Shown: positions 12,801 to 24,600 of the stretch, piece by piece | How the letters are laid out: every line of letters begins with the position of its first letter | How positions within the stretch are numbered: the first letter of the stretch is position 1 | NCBI GenBank assembly: GCA_904066235.2 | Contig: CAJFCV020000005.1 | Span: 8,179,501 to 8,243,500 of the forward strand | Source of the DNA: Bursaphelenchus xylophilus | Taxonomy: Eukaryota; Nematoda; Chromadorea; Rhabditida; Aphelenchoididae | DNA: 64,000 bases | Direction: 5' to 3' | Notes under the pieces: model-generated | Databases searched by the model: none | What the model was told of the DNA's origin: nothing | Seen by the model: only the letters and a program-made list of their open reading frames with translations | Program-made: the position numbers and the translations under genes

Positions 12801-15351
12801 AAACGCTTTTATGCCCTCTAACAGGACATACATTTAAGTACCAACCGCTTCGCAGGCACAAAAAATTCTTAATTAATCGAATAAATAAAAAACAAGTAAT
12901 AAAAGAGGCTGACACTATTATGCACATATATAAAAATCACCTCCTCCGCCAAATAACTCTAATTGCGGTCATAAAAAAATAAAGTTAAAGGATAATCTAG
13001 GCTAAATTACCCGGAACTTGTCTCCATCACATAAGCCAACTTTATGCAATTATCAATAAGCCCCAGCCATAAATATGAGTCAGGTTCACGCAGCGTTACA
13101 GCATTAGAAAACTCGTAGTAAGACATGCTTGCGGAATGAAGGAAGCAAACAGGGATTCTGCCTGGTCTAGGACCCCAGTAAAAGAATCTCAACTTTAGAA
13201 ATTCGACAAGTTAAAGTCAGCAAGAGTTGCCTTCTATGTCAGCTCTCCGCATTTTGCGCACCCTCTCAAAATTTGAATATCTTGGCTGTTCTTGCGAAGA
13301 GCAAGAAACATAAAATTTTTGGAAATTTATGTGTCTACGAAGGTAAATTTGCAAAATTAAAAAAAATCTTAATGCTTCCAGAATGACCTACATAATACAT
13401 CCCCTATTTCTGCAGAATACGAGCTGGGAATCTCGTATTTTTCTTAGAAAAATGTGGTCTAAATTGGTGCCCAGCTCCATTGAAACCCGCACATTAAGCA
13501 CTCCCCCTATTAACTTTTTACACCCTTAGGCAATTTTACACCAAGGTATCTTCTATAACAAACTTTTCAACCCCTTCTGTCCCCCTCCCATTTTAATTGG
13601 TCCTCTAAATGTTTTCGCAAAGACTATAAAAGTGTAGATGGCCCTCCTTTACCTTCCCGTCTTAACAACTCATAATTGTGGGAATGTAAAACGGAAGGAG
13701 AGCGGAGCCGAGAGAGGTAACTCGAGGAGTAAAAGAATCTCTTGCGAGGCTCGGTTTCCATGGGTACTGATTACCTTTTTTTCACTTCTTTCATTTCATT
13801 TACCACACCCATTTTACCTTCTCTTCCAAATCTCGAAGGCCAGCGGAATGAGAGTGGATATCGGAAAACGCCTACGGCACTTTGTAATCAGAACTAATGC
13901 TCACGTAAAACGAAATGGAATCTGCGAATTTAAAGGGGAAATCACACCGTAATTTCGAAGTATAGAGACATTAATTTTTGTTGTAAAAATTTCGAATTCA
14001 TAATGAAAAAGCGTTGAGTTTAACGCCCAGATTTCCTTGAGATTTTTCGCACATGAACTTCGTAGATCACACATTGATTCCTAAAAATTCTAGCTTCCAT
14101 TTTGCAAGCACAGCTAAAATATTCAACGATCATTGTCATTGAGAGAGTATGCGAAATGCGGAGAACGGTCAGAAAGAAGCTGTTTTTTGTCATCTTCTGC
14201 CAGTTCCAAGTGAAAAAATTAAATTTTTGCCGCTAAGGTCCAGCAAAATTTCACCTTTGAGCAGATGAGACAGAATGCCAAAAAATGGCGGAAATTCGAA
14301 CTTTTGAAATCCGATTAGAAATTAATGCGGTCCAACTTTCCCCACCCACGTAACTATCTAACAAATATTTTTTTAGGGAACAGATACGAAGGTGTACGGC
14401 CATAACATTGCCCACGGTCTATTTTTCCGTACAGACCGTTCCCGTGTGAAAGGGGGTTTGCCCTTTTGATAAGCATTTCTCAGGAGTCATAAACATCGAA
14501 ATAGAATTTTATAATAATATTTTCCCCAAAAACAATGATGTAAAAATATAAAAAAATCTCAAAAAAATCTGTCATTATGGGTGTAAATACTGCTAGGAAA
14601 GATGTTCAGTGTCCAAAGTTGAAATAGTAACACCCTAAACAGAAGAATTTACCAAAAATTTAGGTAATAAAATATGTCATCATGACGCATTTTCCGGGAA
14701 ACCGTCAAAAAAATCTCAAGTTTAAGTCAAAAGTGGCGCACCTTTTCCCCGTAAAATGTTAAAAATGCGTATAAACAAGTATTTTTGCGTCAGAATTATT
14801 ATTAAAAATACCTTTTCCAACAGTGACGCGTTTATATTCACCATGAGCACGCAAAACGGCACTTTTCTGTCCCTGAAGCCCGCTCTCTGACCACGAATTA
14901 CTCTATTATTCGCCCAAAAATTAATTCCAAATCCAGCTGACCCAACTTCCGGCCGTCCGCGCCTACAAACACTGTAAATTTTTTTTCGAAAAATTCAAAA
15001 AATTTTAATTTGTAAAACCCGTAAATAGGTGCTGATTACAAATCAATTAGGCTCATCAGAGGCAATTGCCACTCTCCGGGCCCCCGTTCGAGATGTTGGA
15101 GCCGTTGTTCGGGCTGTTTGTGGACCATGCCCGGAGGCATTCGCCGCTAATCACCGCTATTCAAAATGTATTTTCCGCCCAGATAGATGGCAAAAATGGG
15201 TGGCGGATGGGCGAGTTGGACTGCGGGGGGATTGAATTTTCATAGAGCAAAAGGTTTCCGGAGAGTACTCCAGAAAAAATGGGGTAACATCAAAGTTTAT
15301 GTAAAATTCAACAAAGATTACAAATTGCTGCGAATCCACAAAGAACCCTCT

Positions 15352-16834
15352 TCATTCGTCGAATCCTTGATCCTCCGGTGATTCCACGTCCACTTCATCG
15401 GCTAATCGGTCTCTGACATCAACATCTTCTCCGTATTGAATGCAGGTATCGATAGTCAACAGGACTTGGCTGATATTTTCTTCGTCTTCACAATCAAGAG
15501 TTACAAATCTCACTAATCCATACTCGTCTAAGATGTCTGCAATCATTTGACTGAGCAGTCGATGTTTTTTATTCCATTCTGTGGGTTCTTGCTGAAAATA
15601 TGGGGAAATTATATTATACATGACATCAAGAGAAAAATGTTAGCAAAAATTGTGCAAATATACCCCCAAATCAGTTTAAAATCGCCGCGGACTTCTCTAA
15701 TTGGTCAATAAACACAAAATTCACTTCTTTTTAATATTAAAAACCCGAAATCTCGACTTTCATAAAAAAAACAAATTTCATCGTATAAAATGTCGCTACC
15801 CTTCAAAACTGATCTAAAACGCCAAAGTTACTATTCCACAGTCTTTTTCATGTTATTTATTCCCCATTCCCTGCAATCCCCCCTCATTAACCTACACTAT
15901 CCAACAGAGTTTGAGCGTTGCCCTCCAATACGTCCTCGATCCATTGGCGGTCCTCTTTTTGCATCAAATCCATCTTGGAAACGATCGAAACTGCCGGCGT
16001 TTCCAAAGACACCATGGTCGACAAGGTCGTGAGGGCTCCTGCGATGAACTTGTCGGCGTCCAGGAGGAACTGTGAGTCCAGCAAAAAGACCGTGCAAACA
16101 TTGAAGCCCCATTGCTGCAGTTTTTCGACGAACTGTCTCATGACCGGCAAATGGCTGTACAATTCGATTTGGCCGGGACAATCGAACAGGAAATAGTCGT
16201 CTTCTCCGGCTTGCAGCATTTCTTGGAGAGCGTCGACTTCCTTGAGGAGGTATTCCATGCAGAAAACGAGGGCGCCATTAGGTCCAAGGATTAGTTCTTC
16301 GTCTTCTTCCACGTCTTTCACGCTGATCAAATCTCGGACGTCTGGAAAGGTTATTACTTAACAGGGGCTAGGAACAAATTTCAGGACACAAATTGCATTT
16401 TTTAGGAGAAAAAATATTAATTTTTTATCAAGAATGTCTACTACAATATAAATTTGTCATCAAAAATATAAAATTCCTTCAAAGCAAAAGAAAAAAATAC
16501 ACTAAGACAAAGAATCATTGATATTAATGGAAGTTCAAATTTAACTTTTTCTCACCCAAAAGCCCCATAAATCATCAAACTCCACCTAAAGTAATATCCC
16601 AAAACTCCCATCAACTCACCCACATCCGGTTGATACTTAAAATAATCAGCAGCTGGATCCAAGTTGCAGATAAATACTGGTCGTTGGGCCGCTCGGCAAT
16701 GTTCTTGGATGATATGACAGTAGGTGGACTAAAACATTTTTTAGGTAATTTTCATCATCGGAAAATCCTAACTATTTGAAATTTCGTACCTTTCCACTGC
16801 CTGCGGGTCCAACAACTAGTTGGGCGTATTTCAT
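15352..16834 (-). CDS. GPN3: GPN-loop GTPase 3
   Basis: Cytoplasmic GTPase of the GPN family, needed for assembly and nuclear import of RNA polymerase II. Exons: 16834-16790, 16728-16620, 16341-15896, 15591-15352, all in phase, total 279 residues (human GPN3 is about 284). Motifs: P-loop GPAGSGKST at 9-17; NLDPAAD at 37-43; DVRDLISV; the signature GPN loop at 71-73; FDCPGQIE (G3); SKMDL (G4); and a C-terminal CIQYGEDVDV stretch shared with GPN3 orthologues. The NLDPAA motif and overall spacing favour GPN3 over GPN1 or GPN2. It lies downstream of the TFIIH p44 gene on the same strand, with 392 bp between p44's stop and this start. Intron 3 contains one copy each of the dispersed motifs TCGTATAAAATGTC (15781) and TTATATTATAC (15608). 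Confidence 0.95.
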
Positions 16835-17226
16835 TCTAAAAATCAAACAAAGAAAGGATAAAAATTAAAAAACATTATTTTAGGTATCTTGATGATGAAA
16901 CATTACAAAATTTTATATCCGATATTCAAAAAGCAACAAAAATAATTTATAACCAGTAAACAAGTCAACAAAGGAATACCCGTATAAGAAAAATGCAGAT
17001 CAGAGAAAAAAATTATATTATCCATGACCATCCGATATAATAATTCAAAATTTCTCAAAATAAAAGGCTTCAATAACGCTGCAAATCGCTTCACAGATTC
17101 ATTAAAGTCTGCTCTCTGTTATGATGACCAAAAACGCTCAAAAAATGTAAAAATTTTCCAAATTTTTGCGTCCTCAACCAAAAACCTTTTGATTTGAAAA
17201 ACTCTCCAAATTCAACTTCAAGCACT

Positions 17227-18718
17227 CTAAGCACAAGATGGACATATCTGCAATGACCTGTGGATCAATTCATCACAATCTTTGCAAAACTTTTGCCCGC
17301 ATTTTGGACACACCGTCCTTTTTTCAGCATTCACATGGCATGCATAACATTGGCCGGGTTCATCGATCTCGTTGAACTCATCGAGTTGCAATAGGTGTTG
17401 GAAAGTCCTTGCCAACTGAGGAGAGGTGATTAGGAGGACTCCACATATCCCACATTCCACGGGGGTGCTGCAGAAATGAGCGCCGCACTGTGCGCAAATG
17501 TAGGCCTGTTCCAGTTGGGAAAAGTCATCGCGGTGGCTAAAATAAGGCAAATTTAATGGGAATTTTGCAGGACAACAAAAGAATAAGAAATTCAGGAAAG
17601 AGGAAATCAAAAAAGTTTTGAAATCTAACAAAATTTTTTGTATTTTGATGACTTTACCTTATTTTAGACCAAAATTTTGATTTCTCAAAAATTTTCCAAA
17701 AAACGTCGATAAAATTACGTCGCTCAAGATGCAAAACATATCTTAAGACCCAAAATTCATCTTTATCATCAAAATTAACTTCAATTTTACACCTTTTATA
17801 AACATTTCAACCTCAAACATCCACTCCAAAAAAACATAAAATTTAAATTTCTCTTACCAAACGCACACTGGCGGTTCAAAAACAGCGTCCCGAATCGGAA
17901 AACAAACTCTGATCAGGTTGCTTTCGGACCCCTTCGGCAATACCACCGGCTTTATGTAATCATTCAGAATTTTTTGAAAGTGAGGTTGGTCCAGTACAGT
18001 ATCACATCTGCCATGGGTAATTGTCGTCAACTTTCGAAAAACAAAAAGTTCTGCACAGAGACCAATTACGGAAGCTCGGATCGACTGACGCTTTAGATCC
18101 TAAAAATTGAAAGAATTTTTTATCAAAGATAAAACTTACTTCAAAAGTCGTAAAAATGTTCCCCGGATCGATCGTGGATAGACTGCCGGATATCACGACT
18201 ATTTCTCGACTTGCATAGCCTGGTTGGACACTAAGAATAAAAAATGGTCAAAAAATTGATCGAAAGGATAACATAATTGTTCACTTTTACCAAAAAAGTC
18301 CTCACCTAAGATCGTTGGCAGCCATCTGTAATGAACTCTGCAATGAGAACTCGCCAGTGCAGGACGCATAATCCAATCCACTCAAAGTGTCGACCAAAGT
18401 TCGAGTATCACCTAAAGTCCAGAAAAAATATAAGAAAAAATAAACTTACTGGTAAACGCGACGAGTCGATTCGGCCGTCGATCCGTACATAAAATAATCC
18501 CAATTTGTGCGATCGGATTGAATTGAAAGAACTTCTGAACAAAGTCTTTCAATAATTGAACGGTCACGGAGACCAAAGACGGATAAAGCGGTTGAGTTGC
18601 TAGCATTGCACCGGAATAATCAATGATAATGCTGACATACCGCATCTAAACAGTAATCACAAAGTTTTGCACAACTTACCACTCCCATTTTCCGCATTTT
18701 CAGAGGCTCCTCGTCCAT
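17227..18718 (-). CDS. GTF2H2: TFIIH core subunit p44 (GTF2H2 / Ssl1 family)
   Basis: Subunit of general transcription and nucleotide-excision-repair factor TFIIH; in the family, p44 binds and stimulates the XPD helicase. Exons: 18718-18680, 18645-18450, 18411-18306, 18230-18140, 18099-17858, 17536-17227, all in phase, 327 residues. Residues about 14-215 form the von Willebrand A-like domain (MRYVSIIIDYSGAM, NPIAQIGIIL, SREIVVISGSLSTIDPGNI, IRASVIGLCAELFV). The C-terminal part carries the zinc-binding regions: CAQCGAHFCSTPVECGICG, then a C4-type cluster with CxxC, CPKCGQKFCKDC and CPSC just before the stop. The N-terminus (MDEEPLKMRKMGV) is about 45-50 residues shorter than in animal orthologues. 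The first intron is only 34 bp. It is divergently paired with the gene at 19053. Confidence 0.95.
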
Positions 18719-19052
18719 TTTGAAAGTATAATATAAATTTGATGGCTAAATTAATATAATCAGCGGGAAATGGACTAAATTCGAATACCAATGATCACGG
18801 AGATCGTATTAGGCATGGGCAACAAGTTTTCAAACTTTTTTGATTCAATTGAAAAAGAAAAAAACAAAATTTTTAAAACCGCAAGCTGCGTCCGAGCTGA
18901 AATTGACGACTCGGAAATTCGCGGGCGCACCTTGCGAGAAGAAAAACAAGATCTTGTTTTTGTAAAATACAAAATTTGGTAAATTTTCGAAATTCCTGCA
19001 GGAAGATCTGACCGAAAATCGCTTTTATTATTCCTTATCCTCACCTTGAAAT
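18719..19052. promoter_or_regulatory. Divergent (bidirectional) promoter region, p44 / Rap1-like
   Basis: Only 334 bp separate the start codon of TFIIH p44 (minus) from that of the Rap1-like gene (plus), so both 5' regions must lie here. I see no certain core-promoter element. A TATAATATAAAT run at 18727-18738 sits close to the p44 side. Open frames crossing the stretch on both strands have no recognisable content, and I treat them as chance. Confidence 0.5.
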
Positions 19053-21301
19053 ATGCCGTCATATACTCCTCGCTCTTCTCGGCATCCGTATTCAGATGAA
19101 GACGATAAAGAACTCTGGGGATTTTACATCAAGTAAGTGGCATGTTACAGACTCATCGATGTTTAGAGAGTTCCGTCGACTCAGGTTCTGCTCCTCAAAC
19201 AAAATGTGGGAGGATTTTTTGGCTCAACATGGGAAAAAGCGATTGGTTTGGAGCTTCCGCAGAGCTTCTGGGATCGAATCACAGTAAGATTTTTTTATTA
19301 CTGTTGTTTTTGGTATTAGAGAAACATCTTTATGGTTTTCTTGTAGTTTCCGAAAAGTTCTGGTCCCTAAAGTCGTCGATTCGCCTCTTCGCGGCAAAGA
19401 CTTGTATGATGTGATGAAGTTCTATCAAACCAAGCTGGACAAGAATGATATCAAGTTCCTGGAGAAGCGAGAACCCGTCAAAGTCTTCACTGATGACCAT
19501 GGATGCTTCTTAAAGGCGGTAGATGCAAAAACAAGTCAGTTTTTGTTAGTTTTCATCTTATCTTGGTTTAGATGAGGTGATCAATGAAGAAACGTTTGAT
19601 AGGTCCAGAAAAGGAAGTTTTGAAAGCGAGAGTAGCGCAGAGACAGTTGATAACAGGATTGGCAGGCGATTTTTGGAATCCGATCGTGACTCTTCTTATG
19701 ATGGCACATCGGTTTCAAGCACGGATGAGGTGGAATATAACCCATCGTCTCCGAAGAAACAACCGACCTCTCCACGTCGTCTAACTCGATCGCAGCACAA
19801 TGCCGAGGTTGCTCCAACTCATACGAGGGAACTCAGAAGCAGAGGTATTTCTCCAAGGACTGTCAGAACTCCAAGTGTTGAAGTTTTGGAAGATCAAATT
19901 GATACTCCGACTAGTTCCGCCAATTCTACCAGGATTACTCGTTCTCAAAGGAGACCTGAGGTCAGTTCTCCTACGAAGAGACGACTGGATGCTGCTAAAG
20001 AAGCTAATAACAACGGCAATATTAAAATTTCTCCATCTAAACCTACTGCAACTGGAAGTCCAAAGAAGAAATTAAAGGCTGATATCGCGGATCCTCCTGT
20101 ATTCGAAGAGTGGAATGAGACTCTCAAGCAGAATGTCAAGGCTATTTTGAATGGAAAACTGGAGATTACGGACTTGGAAAGGAACGTGGAGATTCCAGAG
20201 CAGTACCAAAAATATTTTGATATGCCAGTGGTAAGTAATTGAGTTAATCGTGGTGGAAACGGTATTTTTGAGGTGTTAAAAAGCCTGATAGATTATTTGA
20301 CAGTTATGCATGAACTTTTAAGGGGGTTTGGAGTAAAATTTTTGGCGGGCGCACACTTGCGGGCAACCACTTTGCGGGCAAATTTTTTGCGGGCAGCCAC
20401 TTTGCGGGCAGCCGACATTTGTGGCCAGCACCGGCATTTGCGGGCAGCCTGGGACATTTGCGGGCAGGGTCGACAGTTGCGGGCAGCCGACATCTGCGGG
20501 TAACCGACACCTGATTGTGAGGGTAACAGGGTGGACGTGGAAAAATTACTATGATATTTTGGAAATTTGCCGACATTTGCGGGCAGCCGACATTTGCGGG
20601 CAACCGGGAATTGTGGATAGCAAGGTGGAGGTGGAAAAATTACTGCGATATTTTGGAAGTTTACCGACATTTGCGGGCAGGCAAGACTTGCGGGAAGCCG
20701 ACATTTGCGGGCAACAGTTCCAAAAGTACCAATACAGTCTGTATGATTGTTTTTTCCTGTTGCCCGCAAATGTCGGTTGCCTGCAAGTGTCGACTGCCCG
20801 CAAATGTCGGCAAATTTCCAAAATATCGAAGTAATATTTCCACCTCCACCCTGTTACCCTCAGGTGCCGGTTGCCCGCAAATGTCGGTTGCCCGCAAGTG
20901 TCCCAGGCTGCCCGCAAGTGTCTCAGCTGCCCGAAAATGTTTCAACTGCCCGCAAATGTGACCCCCCAAATTTTGCCCGCAAAGTGGTTGCCCGCAAAAA
21001 AATTGCCCGCAAACTGGTTGCCCGCAAAGTGGTTGCCCGCAAGTGTCGCGACGCCAAATTTTTGCATTTTTTTTTTGTCATGGCTAATGATTTTTGGGCA
21101 ATTTTTTTAGAATTTAGCGGTTGGGTATGAAACCTACCGTATTATCTTGGCGGATCACTTAGATGCAGTCATGTTTAAATTAAAACAATGACGTTATTTT
21201 TTTAGGCCAAGGCTTTCCTCCGATTGGCCCTCAAAGGCCCCAGAGATCCCGAAGCGATCCCTATGAACTTACTGTACAAAGAACCGGTAAATTCCAACTA
21301 A
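19053..21301 (+). CDS. Rap1-type Myb/SANT-domain protein (telomere-protein candidate)
   Basis: Exons: 19053-19132, 19167-19283, 19347-19534, 19572-20230, 21206-21301, in phase, 379 residues. Residues about 14-80 read as a Myb/homeodomain-like three-helix fold: YSDEDDKELWGFYIKEFRRL, KMWEDFLAQHG, then SGIESHFRKVLVPK. The last block is laid out like the recognition helix of Rap1 Myb domains. A conserved-looking segment (LYDVMKFYQTKLDKNDIKFL) follows. The middle (about 135-290) is serine- and arginine-rich, low in complexity and probably disordered and nuclear (KKKLKAD). The C-terminal 80 residues (FEEWNETLKQNVKAIL to LYKEPVN) look helical and could be a protein-interaction module. Nematode telomere proteins TEBP-1/-2 also use Rap1-like folds, which makes this comparison worth testing. 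I rate the domain call as moderate and the telomere role as inference. Alternatively it could be another SANT-domain chromatin factor. Intron 4 holds a large foldback minisatellite. Confidence 0.5.
20336..21065. repeat. Foldback minisatellite of TTTGCGGGCAGCCGACA-like units
   Basis: The left arm (about 20336-20725) is built from variable head-to-tail copies of TTTGCGGGCAGCCGACAT and TTTGCGGGCAACC. The right arm (about 20760-21065) has the same units inverted (GGTTGCCCGCAAATGTCGG). The ends match as inverted repeats: AATTTTTGGCG at 20338 and CGCCAAATTTTTG near 21052. The hairpin tip is at about 20726-20760. Long open frames rich in CGQ, FAGN and CPQMS on both strands are by-products of the repeat unit. 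The array lies wholly inside intron 4 of the Rap1-like gene. Confidence 0.9.
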
Positions 21302-21688
21302 TAACCTCTAATACAATCCCCAATGAACCATATTACCCCCTAATAATATCATTTTTTTCATACCAACCCGCTTTTAATAACCTTAATTTATTTTTCAATA
21401 TTATTACAATAAATTAATTTACAATACGACCCGTAAAGACTGAGTTAGAACGATAGATAAGACACTAAACAGCGATTCGTTCAAGTTGTATTGCCCTGGC
21501 ACGGTTGGAAGCACTCGATATTTTGTAGTAGCTTTTAGTTACAACGATGACTAAAGTAAAAAATTTTGATGGAAATTGAAGAGTTTTATGTTTAAAGATG
21601 TATGAGACCGATTTCGGGGATCAGATAGACTTGATAGTATATATACAAGTTAAATTCCAAGATGAAAATTATAGTACACAAACCAATT
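21302..21688. other. Convergent 3' flanks, no gene seen
   Basis: Short AT-rich interval between the stop codon of the plus-strand Rap1-like gene and the 3' end of the minus-strand gene. AATAAATT and AATAAA-like strings near 21385-21420 could serve as polyadenylation signals. Both 3' untranslated regions must be here. Confidence 0.5.
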
Positions 21689-24600
21689 TCAATAGACAAA
21701 TCCCGAATAATTGGTCTCGGCCTGCAGCTGGCCCAGCCTTCTTCTCGGGCTGATGTCCAATTCGCTTGCTGATACTGGATTCAGCAATCCGACAAAATTT
21801 TCGAATCGCAAAGCCTTGCGAATTCGAGAAATTACCGATCTTATCGTAGGCCTTCGATATGAATTGTTCTGTTCTCTGCGGATTTGTGGCAATGGAATTG
21901 GAAGGAGAATGGCTTGAGAGCACTGGGTAAAGGATGTGGCATCAGTTGCTGATAAAAGTGAACCTCTTTTGGAGTCGGGATGGGTTCCCCAGGAGGGGAC
22001 GGAGAGGAAATTGGGACTGGCGGACTGAACTGATCTCCGGGCAGTCATCTGGTTGGATACGTGTAAAGTGGAGGGCTGAAATTTATATCATCTTACAAAA
22101 TGTAATGAAACCAATGTAAAATTTGATACAATTTTGGGCACTTTTATATCACATGTAATGGGTAATATAAACTAGTGTCGATAAGGTGCAAATGGCCGGT
22201 TTGATGGTAGAATGAAGCTTTTAAACTCAATTAAAGCTACTGTCTTCCTCGGTCGTCAATTTTGTCACCTTTGGTGGACATTAGAACATAATGCCAATTT
22301 TGGCGGGAAATTTGAAATTCAAAAATTTAATTCCGAGAAGTCCGCCAAAGGTTGGAATATTAATAATCTAGCGTAATTTTAAGTACAACTCACTAGATCC
22401 TTCTCGATTCCGCCTCGAATAGCACTCAATCTGCTCGATCTTCTCCTTGCCAGCCATTCGTAATCGAAACTCGAGAGCGAGGGATCCGTCCCGAACGAAC
22501 TTGGGCACTGCGATATGCCGGTCGATGGGCCTCCGTACTCGTCCGCACTCAGTCCGTAGTAGACGCTGGAGCGGCGACGCTGCTGCTCGACGCGTCGACG
22601 GCTGACATGTTGGAGATGGAGGTGCTGCTCTCTCTGCTCCCACCACTCGCGATTGTGCTGCTGGGTGTAGCGGCGCCATGCGGGTCGCAGGAACGCCGAG
22701 TTGAGGAAGAGCACGTTGGCGTGTCGGCCCAGAAATGAAGCGATCCCAGGCCGTCGGGCAGCATCAGAGCGCCTGGAAAGGGAATTGTCGTAATTTTGGT
22801 GAGACCATGGCTATTACAATATAAATTTAGGAAAAATAGGGGGAATTGAATTGACCCTAACAGGACTAAAGATGGGAAATCAGAGCAAAAAACCCCCAAT
22901 AAACCCTTTGCTTACCCTTGTTTATGACCGAAAGCCCAGTCAAGGAAGCGCGAGCTTGTTGTAGGCGGAGGTGAGACCAGCGGCGCCGTTGCGGGGTGTG
23001 AGGGTCGTCGACCGGGGTCGAACTCCGTTCCTCCATGCAAATAGACCCCGTCGTTTGCTGCCGACGCATCCGTGAAAAAGGCGGACGGAGCGGGCTGGGT
23101 GGAGTGGCATTCTCCTAAAACCTCGATATTAATTTATGTCACATTAGTCAACAAATTGATGACATTCAGTGGAACATTAATCAACATTAGGGTTATGGAC
23201 GCGTGTTGTGGACAGTCAAGCGTTCACACAGGGATTGACGGACATTTTTCGGACAAGGTGCATTCGTTTTTGCACTTACTACGTTGTCGGCCGTTTAATA
23301 AAATACGGAGAAGAAGGTGCTTCCGCTTTGACTTTTGATGCTTACAATCGATAAATGACGGCCTTAAGAGACAAAGTATAAATTGGGTTAGTTTGGCTCC
23401 ACGTCAATCCAGCGCATTTCCTGAACCGTTTCGAAACTTCGCATCGTTTTCATTGATTTAAAAGAGAGACGAAATGTCGCGAAATTTTTGGCACTTTTTC
23501 TCGCCCGAAATAATCGTTTTTTCTCGAAAAGGAAGAAGAAAGATAAGAAAATGCGTTTTATCGGATAGTGACATTTCGTTTTGAACGAATCACCAAAAAA
23601 GGGGCGGGAAATTTTTTCTTCTGTTTTGGATTGACGTGGGCTCCGATTTTTTGACGCAAAATTTTGGAAAAGTCTGAATTTTTGTCATGGGTTTTTGGCA
23701 GGGTGCGATGACTAAAAAATTCCAAAAAAATCCCCAAATCCACCTACCGTCCTTATGGAATTTATGGGGATCAATGAGTCGCCCAAACGATGGTTGTTGC
23801 TTATCGCCGGCGGCCTTGCGGGCTTGTGCTGCAACGACCCGGACCTGGTCGACGGCACAGTGCTGATCGCCGTCCGATCGTCGCCGATTGGGCTGAGTGT
23901 GGCGTAATTTCCGGTTCGAGGGGAGATGATGGCGGAGGTGGCGGGCACGATGAGCGCCCCGTCCGACGGACCGTTGTTTGGACAGGCTTAAATCGAGATT
24001 TTTAGAAAAAAATTTTGATCTCTTCTTGGAGGCTTTGGAAACATTTCAAAATCGAAGAATTTCGACAAAAAAAATCACTCAACGACAACATTTACAGTAT
24101 TCACGACCTGTTTACAACATTTACAACTATTTTTTACACAAAAAACATTTTTTAAAAATCCAGCATTTTTTCAAAAAAAAATCGCTACCATCGTGAAAAT
24201 CGTCAAATTCGTCGTATTCAAGCAGTTCATCGCGCTGTTCAACTGGATCCGGACATGAATCCGGCAACTCTTTTTGCAGTTTTCTCATTTCCAAGATATT
24301 CTTCTCCATATTTGGTCGGCTGTGTGTGCGATAAATTGATTGGCCCTTGGGACGAAGTGGAGCTCTTCCGATCTTCGCTGGGCTTAGATTTTTCGTCGGG
24401 GAGGCGGTTAAAAGTGCTGCAACAGCGCTGGCTTTCCTCATTCTTTTCTCGTTTTTCCGTTGAGACGGCAACCGTAAAGATCGGTGTTTCTGTCGCTCTT
24501 TCTTACTGCTCTTTTTCCTCTGTTTGATGGGAATTTTGTTACAGTAATCTTCGTCGTCATCGACCCTCACTAGAGCGGCTGGCGCCACCTTTAAAGCCGA

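Larger units (their letters stand above)
4387..15351. other. 11 kb without a supported gene, upstream of G alpha
   Basis: I see no exon chain with matching splice phases on either strand. The stretch holds two full inverted-repeat MITEs (5634, 6435). Degraded relatives of the same family are recognisable near 5150-5540, 7900-8240, 13200-13505 and 14015-14180, from phrases such as GCAAAGCGCGAGCT and GAGAGAGTACGC. Blocks with higher GC near 9120-9500, 10120-10380 and 11950-12120 are not clearly coding and could be regulatory sequence of the G alpha gene. This is the most likely place for its promoter and enhancers, but nothing here proves it. Confidence 0.5.

Noticed and set aside
15887..16294. 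Plus-strand and alternative minus-strand frames around 16 kb
   Set aside because: They overlap the GPN3 exon whose frame carries GPN, FDCPGQ and SKMDL. The others are shadows.
20293..21130. Several 75-158 codon open frames on both strands near 20.3-21.1 kb, and a CRISPR-like look of the repeats
   Set aside because: They are translations of the foldback minisatellite unit. The repeats vary, have no uniform spacers and are inverted about a centre. This is a eukaryotic intron, so a CRISPR array is excluded.
22368..22679. Minus-strand frame with GAERAAPPSPTCQPSTRR-like content
   Set aside because: Third frame of the same exon. It stays open because the DNA is GC-rich, but it does not join neighbouring exons in phase.
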